In this document: positions 1 to 6,747 of the stretch, in pieces
Numbering within the stretch: position 1 is the stretch's first letter
Layout of the letters: every line of letters starts with the position of its first letter
Origin: Deltaproteobacteria bacterium
GTDB lineage: Bacteria; Desulfobacterota; Desulfobacteria; Desulfobacterales; SURF-7
Direction of reading: 5' to 3'
Assembly (NCBI GenBank): GCA_019307665.1
Contig: JAFDJC010000112.1
Span: forward strand, 1-10,498
Length of the DNA: 10,498 bases
Program-made: the position numbers and the translations under genes
The notes under the pieces: generated by a model
Databases searched by the model: none
What the model was told of the DNA's origin: nothing
The model's input: the letters and a program-made list of their open reading frames with translations, nothing else

Positions 1-1365
1 ACCATCCTTATCCTGGGATATTTTATTTCAATGTTTTTCGGGTATGTAAAAGGGCAACAAACCGAAGAAAGCCTTTTGTATGTATCCGAAGCCCTTTTTC
101 CAGCTTCACAGAAAAGTCAGGCGGCGCTAACCACATTTGAAAAGCAGATCAAGCTGTACGAAGATGCTGTTTTGCTCGGCGACACGTCTCTGGTTGAAAA
201 GGCAAAGGGTAGTTCCGCCGATACCATGGAGAATCTTAATGCCATAAAAAACAATAAGGGGACGGATGCTGAGAAAGTTGCCGATATCGAAGCAATATTG
301 AAGCTGCTTAAAAAATTCACATTTTCTGCCGGTATCGTTTACACTTCAATGAACTCAGATTCAATGCTGGCTTCAGAAGAAGAAGAGCTTTCAAGAAAGG
401 CGGTTGTGTTGGCAGAAAGTAAAAAAACAATCAAGAACAAGCTGACATCACTTGCCAATGACTTCTCAGATAATCTCAAATCTAAGATTTTTACTGTAAT
501 GGTTGATACAAAACGCCTTAGATTTTTAAACCTTGTTCTGTTTTTTGTCGTATTTTCAGGTTCTTCTATCTTAATTTATTTTATTATCCAGAGATCGATC
601 AGCTTTCCATTAAACAATACTGTGTCCATGATCAGGGATGTAGCAGAAGGAGAGGGTGACCTTACCAAAAGGCTGGAGGTTTTAAGTACAGATGAAGTGG
701 GCGACCTTTCCATGTGGTTTAACAACTTTATCGACAATCTTCAGGGAATGATTAAAAAAATAATGGGATATGCGGATCTACTGGGCTCATCGTCAAAAGA
801 GTTGACTGATCTTTCCGGACTGATGACGAATGGTGCTAACCAAATGTCTGCAAAGTCAAATGCAGTGGCAACCGCTGCAAATGAAATGAATGCCAATATG
901 GATTCGGTTGCCGCTGCAATGGAAGAAGCGTCTACCAATACTGGAATGGTGGCGACGGCTGCAGAGCAGATGACCGCCACCATAAATGAGATAGCGCAGA
1001 ATTCGGAAAAGGCGGCAACCATTTCGAGCGAAGCGGTTGCTCAGGCCAAAAATGCTTCCAACAGGGTAGAGGAGCTGGGTGTAGCCGCACAGGAAATTGG
1101 AAAGGTTACAGAAGCGATTACAGAAATTTCAGAACAGACAAATCTTCTTGCGCTTAATGCAACTATTGAGGCGGCACGTGCTGGAGATGCCGGTAAAGGA
1201 TTTGCGGTGGTCGCAAATGAAATAAAAGAACTCGCCAGGCAGACTGCAGAGGCGACCCGTGATATAAAAGAAAAAATTGCTGGAATACAAAGCACCACCG
1301 AGGCAACTGTTTCAGATATCGGCCACAACTGTTTCAGATATCGGCCAGATTTCAAAAATCATTGA
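1..1365 (+). CDS. Methyl-accepting chemotaxis protein, N-terminal and central part (5' end outside window; frameshifted before its C-terminus)
   Basis: A transmembrane chemoreceptor that would pass ligand signals to CheA/CheW. The frame is open from base 1, where TILILGYFISMFFGYV looks like the end of the first membrane helix, so the true start lies upstream. Counting from the Met at base 31: a helical extracytoplasmic sensor region spans about 5-160 and resembles no sensor family I can name. A second membrane helix lies at about 163-187, HAMP at about 187-240, and the signalling domain from about 245. The conserved hairpin tip (EISEQTNLLALNATIEAARAG, 364 onward) and the following KGFAVVANEIKELA are intact. 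Shortly after, at TVSDIG, a 22-bp tandem duplication shifts the frame; the protein ends after an unrelated HNCFRYRPDFKNH tail, losing about 97 residues of the returning signalling helix. Without the duplication, bases 1-1654 would encode 543 residues. I am confident of the family; whether the break is biological or an assembly artefact cannot be told from this sequence. Confidence 0.9.
   Translation, partial: TILILGYFISMFFGYVKGQQTEESLLYVSEALFPASQKSQAALTTFEKQIKLYEDAVLLGDTSLVEKAKGSSADTMENLNAIKNNKGTDAEKVADIEAILKLLKKFTFSAGIVYTSMNSDSMLASEEEELSRKAVVLAESKKTIKNKLTSLANDFSDNLKSKIFTVMVDTKRLRFLNLVLFFVVFSGSSILIYFIIQRSISFPLNNTVSMIRDVAEGEGDLTKRLEVLSTDEVGDLSMWFNNFIDNLQGMIKKIMGYADLLGSSSKELTDLSGLMTNGANQMSAKSNAVATAANEMNANMDSVAAAMEEASTNTGMVATAAEQMTATINEIAQNSEKAATISSEAVAQAKNASNRVEELGVAAQEIGKVTEAITEISEQTNLLALNATIEAARAGDAGKGFAVVANEIKELARQTAEATRDIKEKIAGIQSTTEATVSDIGHNCFRYRPDFKNH
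1304..1347 (+). repeat. Perfect 22-bp tandem duplication inside the chemoreceptor gene
   Basis: Bases 1304-1325 and 1326-1347 are identical, directly adjacent copies beginning CAACTG and ending CGGCCA. Because 22 is not a multiple of three, the second copy moves the reading frame. The flanking bases do not extend the identity, so the repeat is exactly two units. Reading through with one copy removed gives ATVSDIGQISKIIDDV, the expected receptor sequence. Confidence 0.95.
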
Positions 1366-1654
1366 TGATGTTAATGAAATTGTTGCCACAATCGCAACAG
1401 CAGTTGAGGAGCAGTCGGTAACAACTAAGGAAATTGCCAATAATGTTGTTCAGGCATCTACCGGTCTCAGTGATGTTAATAAAAATGTTGCCCAGAGTTC
1501 TGCAGTTTCGGATCAGATTGCAAACGATATAGATGAGGTAAACCAGTCGGCCGGAGAAATGTCAAACAGTAGTTCAATGTTAAACATGAGCGCTGAAAAA
1601 CTGGCAAAGCTTGCGTTTGAACTGAATGAGCTTGTTAATAAATTTAAGGTATGA
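1348..1654 (+). pseudogene. C-terminal remainder of the chemotaxis protein, out of frame with its upstream part
   Basis: In the +1 frame directly after the second copy of the 22-bp duplication the sequence reads QISKIIDDVNEIVATIATAV followed by EEQSVTTKEIANNV. This is the standard C-terminal helix of an MCP signalling domain, and the frame runs to a TGA at 1652-1654 (ending NKFKV). No convincing ribosome binding site or start codon was seen ahead of it, so it is probably not made as a separate protein. It has no C-terminal CheR/CheB-tethering pentapeptide of the NWETF type. It belongs with the upstream reading frame; deleting 22 bases joins the two seamlessly. Confidence 0.85.
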
Positions 1655-1668
1655 CGGCTTTATAAAAA

Positions 1669-3162
1669 TTGGTCTTTTTAGGAACAACCCGATTTAAAAT
1701 TCTTGTCATTTTTACAGTCGGGCTTTTTGTTTCCCAAGTCCTTTCATTTATCCATGTGTACTTATCAAATATCGTTTATCAGGATACACTTGCGGCCATC
1801 ACTCATGCCGGGTATCTTGCTGTTCCGAGTCAGGTGGCGGCCAGTGAGTTAAAAACCTTTTTCGCTGCATTTAACGGAGGCCTTTTTTTTACACTGACTA
1901 TAGGTTTATGCTTGATAGTTCTTTCATTCCTATTTGCATGGTTGCTGTATAGGTTGCCTGTTAGAAGTACTCTCACGTTTATTTTACCTTTTGTTGTCTG
2001 GCTGTTTTGTCTCGTCTATACAAATTTGGAAGGTTTTTCTTCACTGGTTTTTTTTCAGTTTTTTGTTATACCACCGATCACATTCATTCTTAGCATGAAG
2101 GTTTTGCTGCATCACAGGGAGAAACAAACAGGCAAAAATCCAACAATGCACATGGCAATTTTTACTGCCTTTGCTATTTTTACGGCATCTAGTGCCGACA
2201 TGAACATTTTTCTAGATATTCGTGATGGTTTGTTGCTAAACACTCCAGTAGGAAGAAGTATAAATGCTTTTTACTATGATAACAGTCTTTATGCGGCAAG
2301 GGTTTTTAAATCACCGGGGCAGCGACTTTTGAAAACATGCGATTTAAATTCTGAAATTCCAATATTTCTTAAAAAAAAAATTATTAAGAGACTTCTTTTA
2401 CACGATTATATTCCTGTGGAAAGCAATGTAACTCCTGATCTTTATATTGAAAAAAATGGTGAAGAACTTGAGTTTAAGTGCCGAGATAGCCTGGTAACCA
2501 AGTCGTCCATAGAAGACTTTCTTGAAAAACATACGGCTGTTCTTAATCATTTTGAGCAAGAAAGCGATCACCATGGTTTTTTTAGAAGATTTACGATGTT
2601 TTCCATTCTGTTTATTGGTGTCTTGATCATTTTTCTTGTATTGTATCTCCCGTTTTATTTTTTACTGAAAAAATTTATCAGCTTGAAAAAGGCATGCCTG
2701 ATTGCCGGGGCTCTATGCATTTTTTCAGGCTGGTTTTTTTCCACCCAGTTTTTGGGAGGATATCAGGTAAATGATGAAAACCTCATGGAAATATTTGAAT
2801 CTTCGGACGTAGATTCCAGAGTTGCCGCTCTGAAATATATTCACCGGAACCATATCGGCATTAGCGTTTTTCAGTTTTATCCTGATATTACTAAAACGGA
2901 CAATATCGCTGAGCGATATTGGTTTACAAAAATCCTACGTGACAGGCGGGGGCCCTTGGTGAGAAAGACGTTGGTGAAACTTCTGGACGATCCACATTTT
3001 AACGTTGTCTGCATGGCGTTTCACGCATTGGGATATACCGGCAGCAAAAAAAATATCACTGAAATAATTAAAAGAATAAAAACTTCAGATAACTGGTATG
3101 AACAGTGGTATGCCTACAAGGCTATGAGGAGGCTTGGATGGAAGCAGAAAAGATTGGAATAA
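1669..3162 (+). CDS. Polytopic inner-membrane protein with C-terminal HEAT-like repeats, function unknown
   Basis: I do not recognise a named family. The 497-residue product has hydrophobic segments at about 8-31, 69-94, 99-118, 122-147, 160-182, 308-334 and 341-362, suggesting seven membrane helices. A soluble loop of roughly 120 residues (about 185-305) lies between the fifth and sixth. The last ~120 residues are soluble and helical and look like HEAT or PBS-lyase-type repeats, for example VDSRVAALKYI at 381 and LVRKTLVKLLDDPHFNVVCM at 430, then MAFHALGYTGS; such repeats usually bind proteins. The start is uncertain: TTG at 1669 is the first start-like codon after the in-frame TAA at 1663-1665, and it has no clear ribosome binding site. 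The gene begins 14 bases after the chemoreceptor stop and overlaps the start of the CPBP gene by 25 bases, so co-expression with that protease homologue is likely. Codons are rich in TTT/TTC, as expected for a membrane protein. Confidence 0.75.
   Translation: MVFLGTTRFKILVIFTVGLFVSQVLSFIHVYLSNIVYQDTLAAITHAGYLAVPSQVAASELKTFFAAFNGGLFFTLTIGLCLIVLSFLFAWLLYRLPVRSTLTFILPFVVWLFCLVYTNLEGFSSLVFFQFFVIPPITFILSMKVLLHHREKQTGKNPTMHMAIFTAFAIFTASSADMNIFLDIRDGLLLNTPVGRSINAFYYDNSLYAARVFKSPGQRLLKTCDLNSEIPIFLKKKIIKRLLLHDYIPVESNVTPDLYIEKNGEELEFKCRDSLVTKSSIEDFLEKHTAVLNHFEQESDHHGFFRRFTMFSILFIGVLIIFLVLYLPFYFLLKKFISLKKACLIAGALCIFSGWFFSTQFLGGYQVNDENLMEIFESSDVDSRVAALKYIHRNHIGISVFQFYPDITKTDNIAERYWFTKILRDRRGPLVRKTLVKLLDDPHFNVVCMAFHALGYTGSKKNITEIIKRIKTSDNWYEQWYAYKAMRRLGWKQKRLE
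3126..3132 (+). promoter_or_regulatory. Strong ribosome binding site fixing the CPBP start
   Basis: GAGGAGG lies five bases before ATG 3138, inside the end of the preceding gene. It favours this ATG over the in-frame ATG at 3105, which would overlap the upstream gene further and has no comparable site. Confidence 0.75.
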
Positions 3163-3809
3163 AACTGTTTACCATCTCGCTGTTCCTGCTTCTGTTAAGT
3201 GAAACCGGGAGCGTTTTCCTGTCATCTGTTTTTTCTAATCACAATATGCTGATTCTTGGAAGCACTAGGGTTCTTCAGCTTGCAGTATTTCTTTTTGCAG
3301 TTTCAATTTTTGGGCAAAGCATGTCTGACATCGGGCTGGGAAGACAGCAGATTGTTCCGGGAATTATAATAGGGTTAAAATGGTCTTTCTGGTTCGGAGT
3401 GGTAGCTCTTGCCTTATTGACCCTGATTTTTTTTATCGGTTTTGACATATTGAAAATTTTGCATACCAGATTGCCGGCGACAGGAGGCAATCTGTTGCTT
3501 TTCTTTTTGGTGGGAGGGGTAATCGCACCTGTAACCGAAGAGGTGTTATTTAGAGGAATCTTATATGGATTTTTTCGGCGCTGGGGTATATTGATCGCAC
3601 TTTTCATGAGCACACTTTTTTTTGTACTCGCCCATCAGGCGTTTTCTTTGATCCAGATTACAGGCGGAATCATCTTTGCGGTTTCCTATGAAAAAGAAGG
3701 GAAGCTTATGGTACCGATTATGATACATTCTCTTGGCAACCTTTCGCTTTTTACCCTTTCAATATATGCCGAAAATACGATCATTCCGATATTATGCATG
3801 TATTTTTAA
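3138..3809 (+). CDS. CPBP (CAAX/Abi) family intramembrane glutamic-type protease homologue
   Basis: A 223-residue membrane protein with all the conserved motifs of the CPBP family (type II CAAX protease/bacteriocin-processing homologues). EEVLFR occurs at about 134-139 (the paired Glu and the Arg), FVLAH at about 162-166, and HSLGN at about 197-201. These supply the Glu, His and Asn residues of the active site, so it is probably catalytically competent. Hydrophobic stretches surround the motifs. The start is ATG 3138, set by the GAGGAGG site. The gene overlaps the upstream HEAT-membrane gene by 25 bases, which points to translational coupling and perhaps a physical partnership. Bacterial members variously process prenylated or secreted peptides, act as immunity proteins or sort C-terminally tagged proteins. 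Nothing here identifies the substrate; no bacteriocin precursor or obvious sorting-tag protein lies in the window. Confidence 0.88.
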   Translation: MEAEKIGIKLFTISLFLLLLSETGSVFLSSVFSNHNMLILGSTRVLQLAVFLFAVSIFGQSMSDIGLGRQQIVPGIIIGLKWSFWFGVVALALLTLIFFIGFDILKILHTRLPATGGNLLLFFLVGGVIAPVTEEVLFRGILYGFFRRWGILIALFMSTLFFVLAHQAFSLIQITGGIIFAVSYEKEGKLMVPIMIHSLGNLSLFTLSIYAENTIIPILCMYF

Positions 3810-3813
3810 ATAC

Positions 3814-3842
3814 TTGACAAAAATTATGAATAAAAATAGGTT
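3814..3842 (+). promoter_or_regulatory. Putative sigma-70-type promoter for the cyclic-nucleotide-binding gene
   Basis: A perfect TTGACA at 3814-3819 is followed after 17 bases by TAGGTT (3837-3842), which has three of six -10 matches including the first T, the A and the last T. It starts just after the CPBP stop and precedes the next gene by about 45 bases. Confidence 0.45.
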
Positions 3843-3886
3843 TAAATGATAGGTAGCACTGACCCTATACAGGTGGAGTTGTGTGT

Positions 3887-4369
3887 ATGACTGAAAATAT
3901 ACTTTCAAGTGAAATTATCGACTTTTTTATGCAAATGCCGGTTTTTGGCCGGATGAATGCCGAAGAATTAAAGGTTGTTGCAAGACAGATGAGCGTCATT
4001 GAACTTGATGAGGGTGAAATTCTTTTCAGGGAATCTGAAAAAGGGAGTTTTGTCTGCTTTATTTCTGAAGGGGAACTGGATGTAATAAAGACCTCGGAGA
4101 CAAGCGACGAAGGTGTGATACTCGCAACGCTGCACAAGGGCCATTCTATCGGTGAGATGTCAATTATTGATGATTGCCCGAGATCTGCAACCGTAAAAGC
4201 ACGAAAAACCGCTTTGCTTTATATTTTGTCCAAAAGTGCATTTGACATGATACTTGAAAAGCATTCAAAAATCGGCATCAAACTTCTTAAAGGGATTTCA
4301 AAAATGCTGAGTGAGAATCTTAGAGAAACATCCAAGAGGCTCGCTGATTTTATACCGTCATTAAGTTAA
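3887..4369 (+). CDS. Stand-alone cyclic-nucleotide-binding-domain protein
   Basis: The 160-residue product is essentially one CRP/PKA-type cyclic-nucleotide-binding domain. The N-terminal helical lead SEIIDFFMQMPVFGRMNAEE is typical, followed by the beta-roll from about 36 to 110. The phosphate-binding cassette is well kept: IGEMSIIDDCPRSATV at 88-103 has the Gly-Glu pair (89-90) and the Arg-Ser-Ala (99-101) that contact the cyclic phosphate. A C-terminal helix (about 117-150) follows. There is no helix-turn-helix, kinase, channel or transporter domain, so it is not a CRP-type transcription factor; it may act as a regulatory subunit or sensor for a partner. ATG 3887 is preferred because AGGTGGAG (3871-3878) sits eight bases upstream; the in-frame GTG at 3881 is too close to that site. 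The ligand (cAMP, cGMP or other) cannot be told from sequence alone. Confidence 0.87.
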   Translation: MTENILSSEIIDFFMQMPVFGRMNAEELKVVARQMSVIELDEGEILFRESEKGSFVCFISEGELDVIKTSETSDEGVILATLHKGHSIGEMSIIDDCPRSATVKARKTALLYILSKSAFDMILEKHSKIGIKLLKGISKMLSENLRETSKRLADFIPSLS

Positions 4370-4477
4370 CTTGTTCTTTTTGTTCTTACCGTGTTGATAT
4401 GGCTGAAGCTTTTCGAAACCATGTCTCTATTCCACAATCCTTTATTTGAAATTGGTTTAAATCCTTTTAAATCATGC

Positions 4478-4506
4478 TTTACATTCACATTTCACATTGG
4501 TAGGGT
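4478..4506 (+). promoter_or_regulatory. Weak candidate promoter for the YchJ-like gene
   Basis: TTTACA (4478-4483), a 17-base spacer and TAGGGT (4501-4506). The -10 match is poor, three of six. Transcription would begin near 4513, which fits the later ATG at 4583 but would make ATG 4514 leaderless. Confidence 0.25.
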
Positions 4507-4582
4507 ACGATAAATGGTCGCTAAAGAAATGATGCCCCAAAATTATAGGCATAACAAATTATTGCAAAGGAGCAGCAGGACT

Positions 4583-5071
4583 ATGGAAAGATGCCCCTGC
4601 GATTCAGGAAAAGAATATAAAGACTGTTGTGAACCATTCCTGACCGGAGTTTCTTCAGCCCAGACTGCTGAAGCGCTGATGAGGTCACGATACACAGCCT
4701 TTTCTAAAGGAGAAGTAGATTATATCCTGCAATCCCTTCATCCTGATAAGAGAGAGCAGCATGAAGAAAAAACCATTCGCAACTGGGCCTTGAAGTCGGA
4801 ATGGATTGGTCTGGAAATTGTTGAAATCGATAAAGGCGCTCCCGATGACAATGAGGGCAAGGTCGAATTTATTGCGAAATACAGGCAAAAGGGTCGACGT
4901 GAGAGCCATCATGAACTTGCCGAATTTAAAAAAGAGAATGGTAAATGGTATTTTTATGACGGACAAGCGGTTATTCCGGATCAATTTATACGTTCTACAC
5001 CAAAAGTTGGACGAAATGACCCATGTCCTTGCGGCAGCGGTAAAAAGTATAAAAAATGCTGTGGTAAGTAG
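4583..5071 (+). CDS. ychJ: YchJ-like protein with N- and C-terminal SEC-C zinc motifs
   Basis: From ATG 4583 the product is 162 residues and follows the layout of E. coli YchJ (UPF0225). An N-terminal SEC-C motif, CPCDSGKEYKDCC, starts at residue 4. A central NTF2-like domain includes LMRSRYTAFSKGEVDYI, and WYFYDGQ lies just ahead of the tail. The C-terminal SEC-C motif, DPCPCGSGKKYKKCC, runs at about 146-160. The paired Cys-X-Cys and Cys-Cys/His-type ends are known to bind zinc in SecA and relatives; YchJ itself has no firmly established role. An in-frame ATG at 4514 would add 23 residues not typical of the family. AAAGGAG at 4566-4572, ten bases before ATG 4583, and the homology both favour the shorter form. 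A weaker TAGGG precedes 4514, so the start is not completely certain. It stands alone, 213 bases after its upstream neighbour. Confidence 0.88.
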   Translation: MERCPCDSGKEYKDCCEPFLTGVSSAQTAEALMRSRYTAFSKGEVDYILQSLHPDKREQHEEKTIRNWALKSEWIGLEIVEIDKGAPDDNEGKVEFIAKYRQKGRRESHHELAEFKKENGKWYFYDGQAVIPDQFIRSTPKVGRNDPCPCGSGKKYKKCCGK

Positions 5072-5377
5072 AAGGTCAAAACTGAAATCAATACAACTTA
5101 TTGAATCTACTATTAAACATCTTGAAGGCCCATAGGATATAGAGCCCTTACAACTATATTCTTGAATGAATGATAGAATTATAGTATGATAGTCACAATA
5201 ATGTTCGACTTGATCCGGCTATAATGATCAGGTCCACTGCTCACCGATTTTATCTGAATATCATACAGTGGGAATAAGAAACACCGCTGATTTTTAATAA
5301 CACCTGATTTTTAATAACACCTGATTTTTAATAACACCCGGAAAGTTGAAAGCTTGTTGCCGTAAATCATGATGTCC
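5072..5377. other. 306-bp non-coding stretch between ychJ and ridA
   Basis: AT-rich sequence between two genes that converge on it. No gene with a believable start and composition was seen. It holds a 17-bp triple repeat at its right end, a short inverted pair CCACTG/CAGTGG (5234-5239 and 5266-5271, long loop) and a TGATC/GATCA pair (5211-5215, 5226-5230). Neither inverted pair is followed by a T-run, so no intrinsic terminator can be called for either gene. Confidence 0.6.
5287..5337. repeat. Three perfect tandem copies of a 17-bp unit
   Basis: The unit CTGATTTTTAATAACAC occurs at 5287-5303, 5304-5320 and 5321-5337 with no mismatch and no spacer. The preceding bases (AATAAGAAACACCG) resemble a decayed end of the same unit. 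It lies 40 bases beyond the ridA stop codon. On the minus strand each unit gives GTGTTATTAAAAATCAG. The unit is not palindromic, so it is not itself a hairpin terminator. Confidence 0.95.
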
Positions 5378-5770
5378 CTAATAGTTACCGTTTTTATGTG
5401 CAATACATTTAATCTCTACCTCGGCCCCTCTCGGCAGGGCGCTGACTTCCACAACAGCCCTGGCAGGTTTAACTTCACCCATAAATAATGAGTAAATTTC
5501 ATTGAACCTGGAAAAATTATTAATATCTGTTAAATAAACATCTACCGAAACAATGTCCCGGATATCCAAATCAGCTTCCTTTAGAATCTGCCACATATTG
5601 CTAAGGGTTTGATTCACCTCATCCGAAAAATTATTGTTTTTCAGTTCACCGGTCGTGGGAATGAGTCCGATCTGTCCACTGACAAAAAGCCATTGGCCGA
5701 CCATAATACCTTGGGAATAGGGGCCTATTGCCGCAGGCGCTTTATCGGTTTGAATAATGTTATATGCCAT
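5378..5770 (-). CDS. ridA: RidA (YjgF/YER057c/UK114) enamine/imine deaminase
   Basis: RidA hydrolyses reactive 2-aminoacrylate and other enamine/imine intermediates released by PLP enzymes to the 2-keto acid and ammonia; it is a cytosolic homotrimer. The 130-residue length matches the family (about 128). Family landmarks are present: GPYSQ (16-20, with the conserved Tyr), VSGQIG (30-35), and PARAVVEVSALPRGAEVEI (102-120), which holds the catalytic Arg at 104 and the late Glu at 119. The Arg indicates a true RidA subfamily member rather than an Rid paralogue lacking it. The start is well supported: on the minus strand GGGAG (complement of 5777-5781) lies six bases ahead of the ATG. It is transcribed divergently from the lolA operon, from a promoter candidate that overlaps that operon's promoter. 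Confidence 0.95.
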   Translation of the reverse strand: MAYNIIQTDKAPAAIGPYSQGIMVGQWLFVSGQIGLIPTTGELKNNNFSDEVNQTLSNMWQILKEADLDIRDIVSVDVYLTDINNFSRFNEIYSLFMGEVKPARAVVEVSALPRGAEVEIKCIAHKNGNY

Positions 5771-5804
5771 TGTTATCTCCCTTGTTTATGGTTGATGACT
5801 TTCC

Positions 5805-5834
5805 TTGACACAGGTGCCTGAGCTTCACTAAAAT
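5805..5834 (+). promoter_or_regulatory. Putative promoter of the unknown gene-lolA-nadA operon
   Basis: A perfect TTGACA (5805-5810), an 18-base spacer and TAAAAT (5829-5834, five of six). The start site would fall near 5841, about 33 bases before ATG 5874. Its -10 box lies on almost the same bases as the opposing ridA -10 box. Confidence 0.6.
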
Positions 5835-5858
5835 ATCATCCAATGAAAATGCTGTAAA
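5830..5858 (-). promoter_or_regulatory. Putative ridA promoter
   Basis: On the minus strand TTTACA (complement of 5853-5858), a 17-base spacer and TATTTT (complement of 5830-5835). It matches five of six and four of six consensus bases. The start site would be near 5823, giving a leader of about 50 bases. Confidence 0.5.
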
Positions 5859-5873
5859 TGTAAATTATTTTTA

Positions 5874-6710
5874 ATGACGGCATATAATATGAATGAAAAA
5901 TGCAGATTACTTATCACCGAAGTCGAGAAAGCTTTCAGAAAGGGTATTATCTTAAGTGATGACGTGTGTCATTTTCTCAATTCTACATTTTCAAACCCCA
6001 CGCTTTCTGAGCTTGAGGCCGTCATTAACGATACATCAAATTTCGAAAAAGATTCTTTTCTGGAGCTGGTTTTTTTCCCAGATGAATTCCTTCAGATAAA
6101 AGTTGAAGATATTTTATCTAAAGAATACTTTCAGGAACAGGATGAAAATATTCTTGTTGATTATTTTGCTTCCACAGAACCCGTGGCAGCTGTTTTTGTT
6201 TCAGGCTTTGAGAGGCCCCTTAAGATCAAAATGCCGGGATGGTCTGCAGAAGCACTGGTGTCGCGTTTAAAGGTATTAAAGCAAATTAACCAAAGGCTTG
6301 CTAAAGTCGTTGAAAAATATATTCATACAAAAGAGCAAAGTGTTGTCAGGGTGCGGCTTCGCAACAAAGAATTTAAGGAAAGTAAAAGCAAAATTGATTT
6401 TCTTTGTGAGTTTTTTAAACAACATGCGACAGAAAATGTTGATTTTTTAAAACACCTTGATTTTATCCTGCAGTTTTTTGCGGAAACAGAGTCTGATGAG
6501 ATAATTGATCATTCACTGATGCAGAAAAAACAAAATTATGAGGAAAAAATCCAACAGGCCATAAAATTTGAAGAACAGTTGAGGAAAAATAATATTGAAA
6601 CAATGATGATGCAGGGAAAGCGAAACCAGTGTATCAACGTTGTCGACCTTCAGGAAAAAATCGATATCATAAACTATTTACAAAACTTCAAGCGTGCTGT
6701 ACATGAATGA
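5874..6710 (+). CDS. Uncharacterised helical protein upstream of lolA
   Basis: I do not recognise this 278-residue protein and give no function. It has no signal peptide, no membrane helix and no cysteine cluster. It appears mostly alpha-helical and charged, with a mixed, more hydrophobic patch at 62-75 (LELVFFPDEFLQIKV), another at 104-120 (VAAVFVSGFERPLKIKM), and a Lys/Glu/Gln-rich, possibly coiled-coil stretch at about 215-243. It is the first gene behind a good promoter and ends 37 bases before lolA, so it is probably co-transcribed with lolA and nadA. The start is uncertain: ATG 5874 and ATG 5889 are both in frame and neither has a clear ribosome binding site. Base and codon use look like its neighbours, so there is no sign of recent transfer. 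Confidence 0.75.
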   Translation: MTAYNMNEKCRLLITEVEKAFRKGIILSDDVCHFLNSTFSNPTLSELEAVINDTSNFEKDSFLELVFFPDEFLQIKVEDILSKEYFQEQDENILVDYFASTEPVAAVFVSGFERPLKIKMPGWSAEALVSRLKVLKQINQRLAKVVEKYIHTKEQSVVRVRLRNKEFKESKSKIDFLCEFFKQHATENVDFLKHLDFILQFFAETESDEIIDHSLMQKKQNYEEKIQQAIKFEEQLRKNNIETMMMQGKRNQCINVVDLQEKIDIINYLQNFKRAVHE

Positions 6711-6747
6711 TCTAATGTAACTCGAATATAAAGGATATTGGAACGAA

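Noticed and set aside
3105..3137. ATG 3105 as the CPBP start
   Set aside because: The in-frame ATG 3138 has an excellent ribosome binding site at the right distance, and the extra 11 residues (VCLQGYEEAW...) are just the other-frame reading of the HEAT gene.
4514..4582. N-terminal 23-residue extension of the YchJ-like protein
   Set aside because: Family members begin a few residues before the first SEC-C motif, and a ribosome binding site precedes ATG 4583. A weak site before 4514 leaves some doubt.
4806..5135. Plus-strand 109-residue open frame overlapping ychJ
   Set aside because: It lies almost wholly inside ychJ in another frame and reads as an other-frame translation; it resembles no protein family.
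5211..5271. Short inverted repeats as transcription terminators for ychJ or ridA
   Set aside because: Stems of five or six pairs with long loops and no following T-run in either direction.
5287..5337. Repeats considered as a small CRISPR array
   Set aside because: The 17-bp units are directly adjacent with no spacers, and no cas gene is present.
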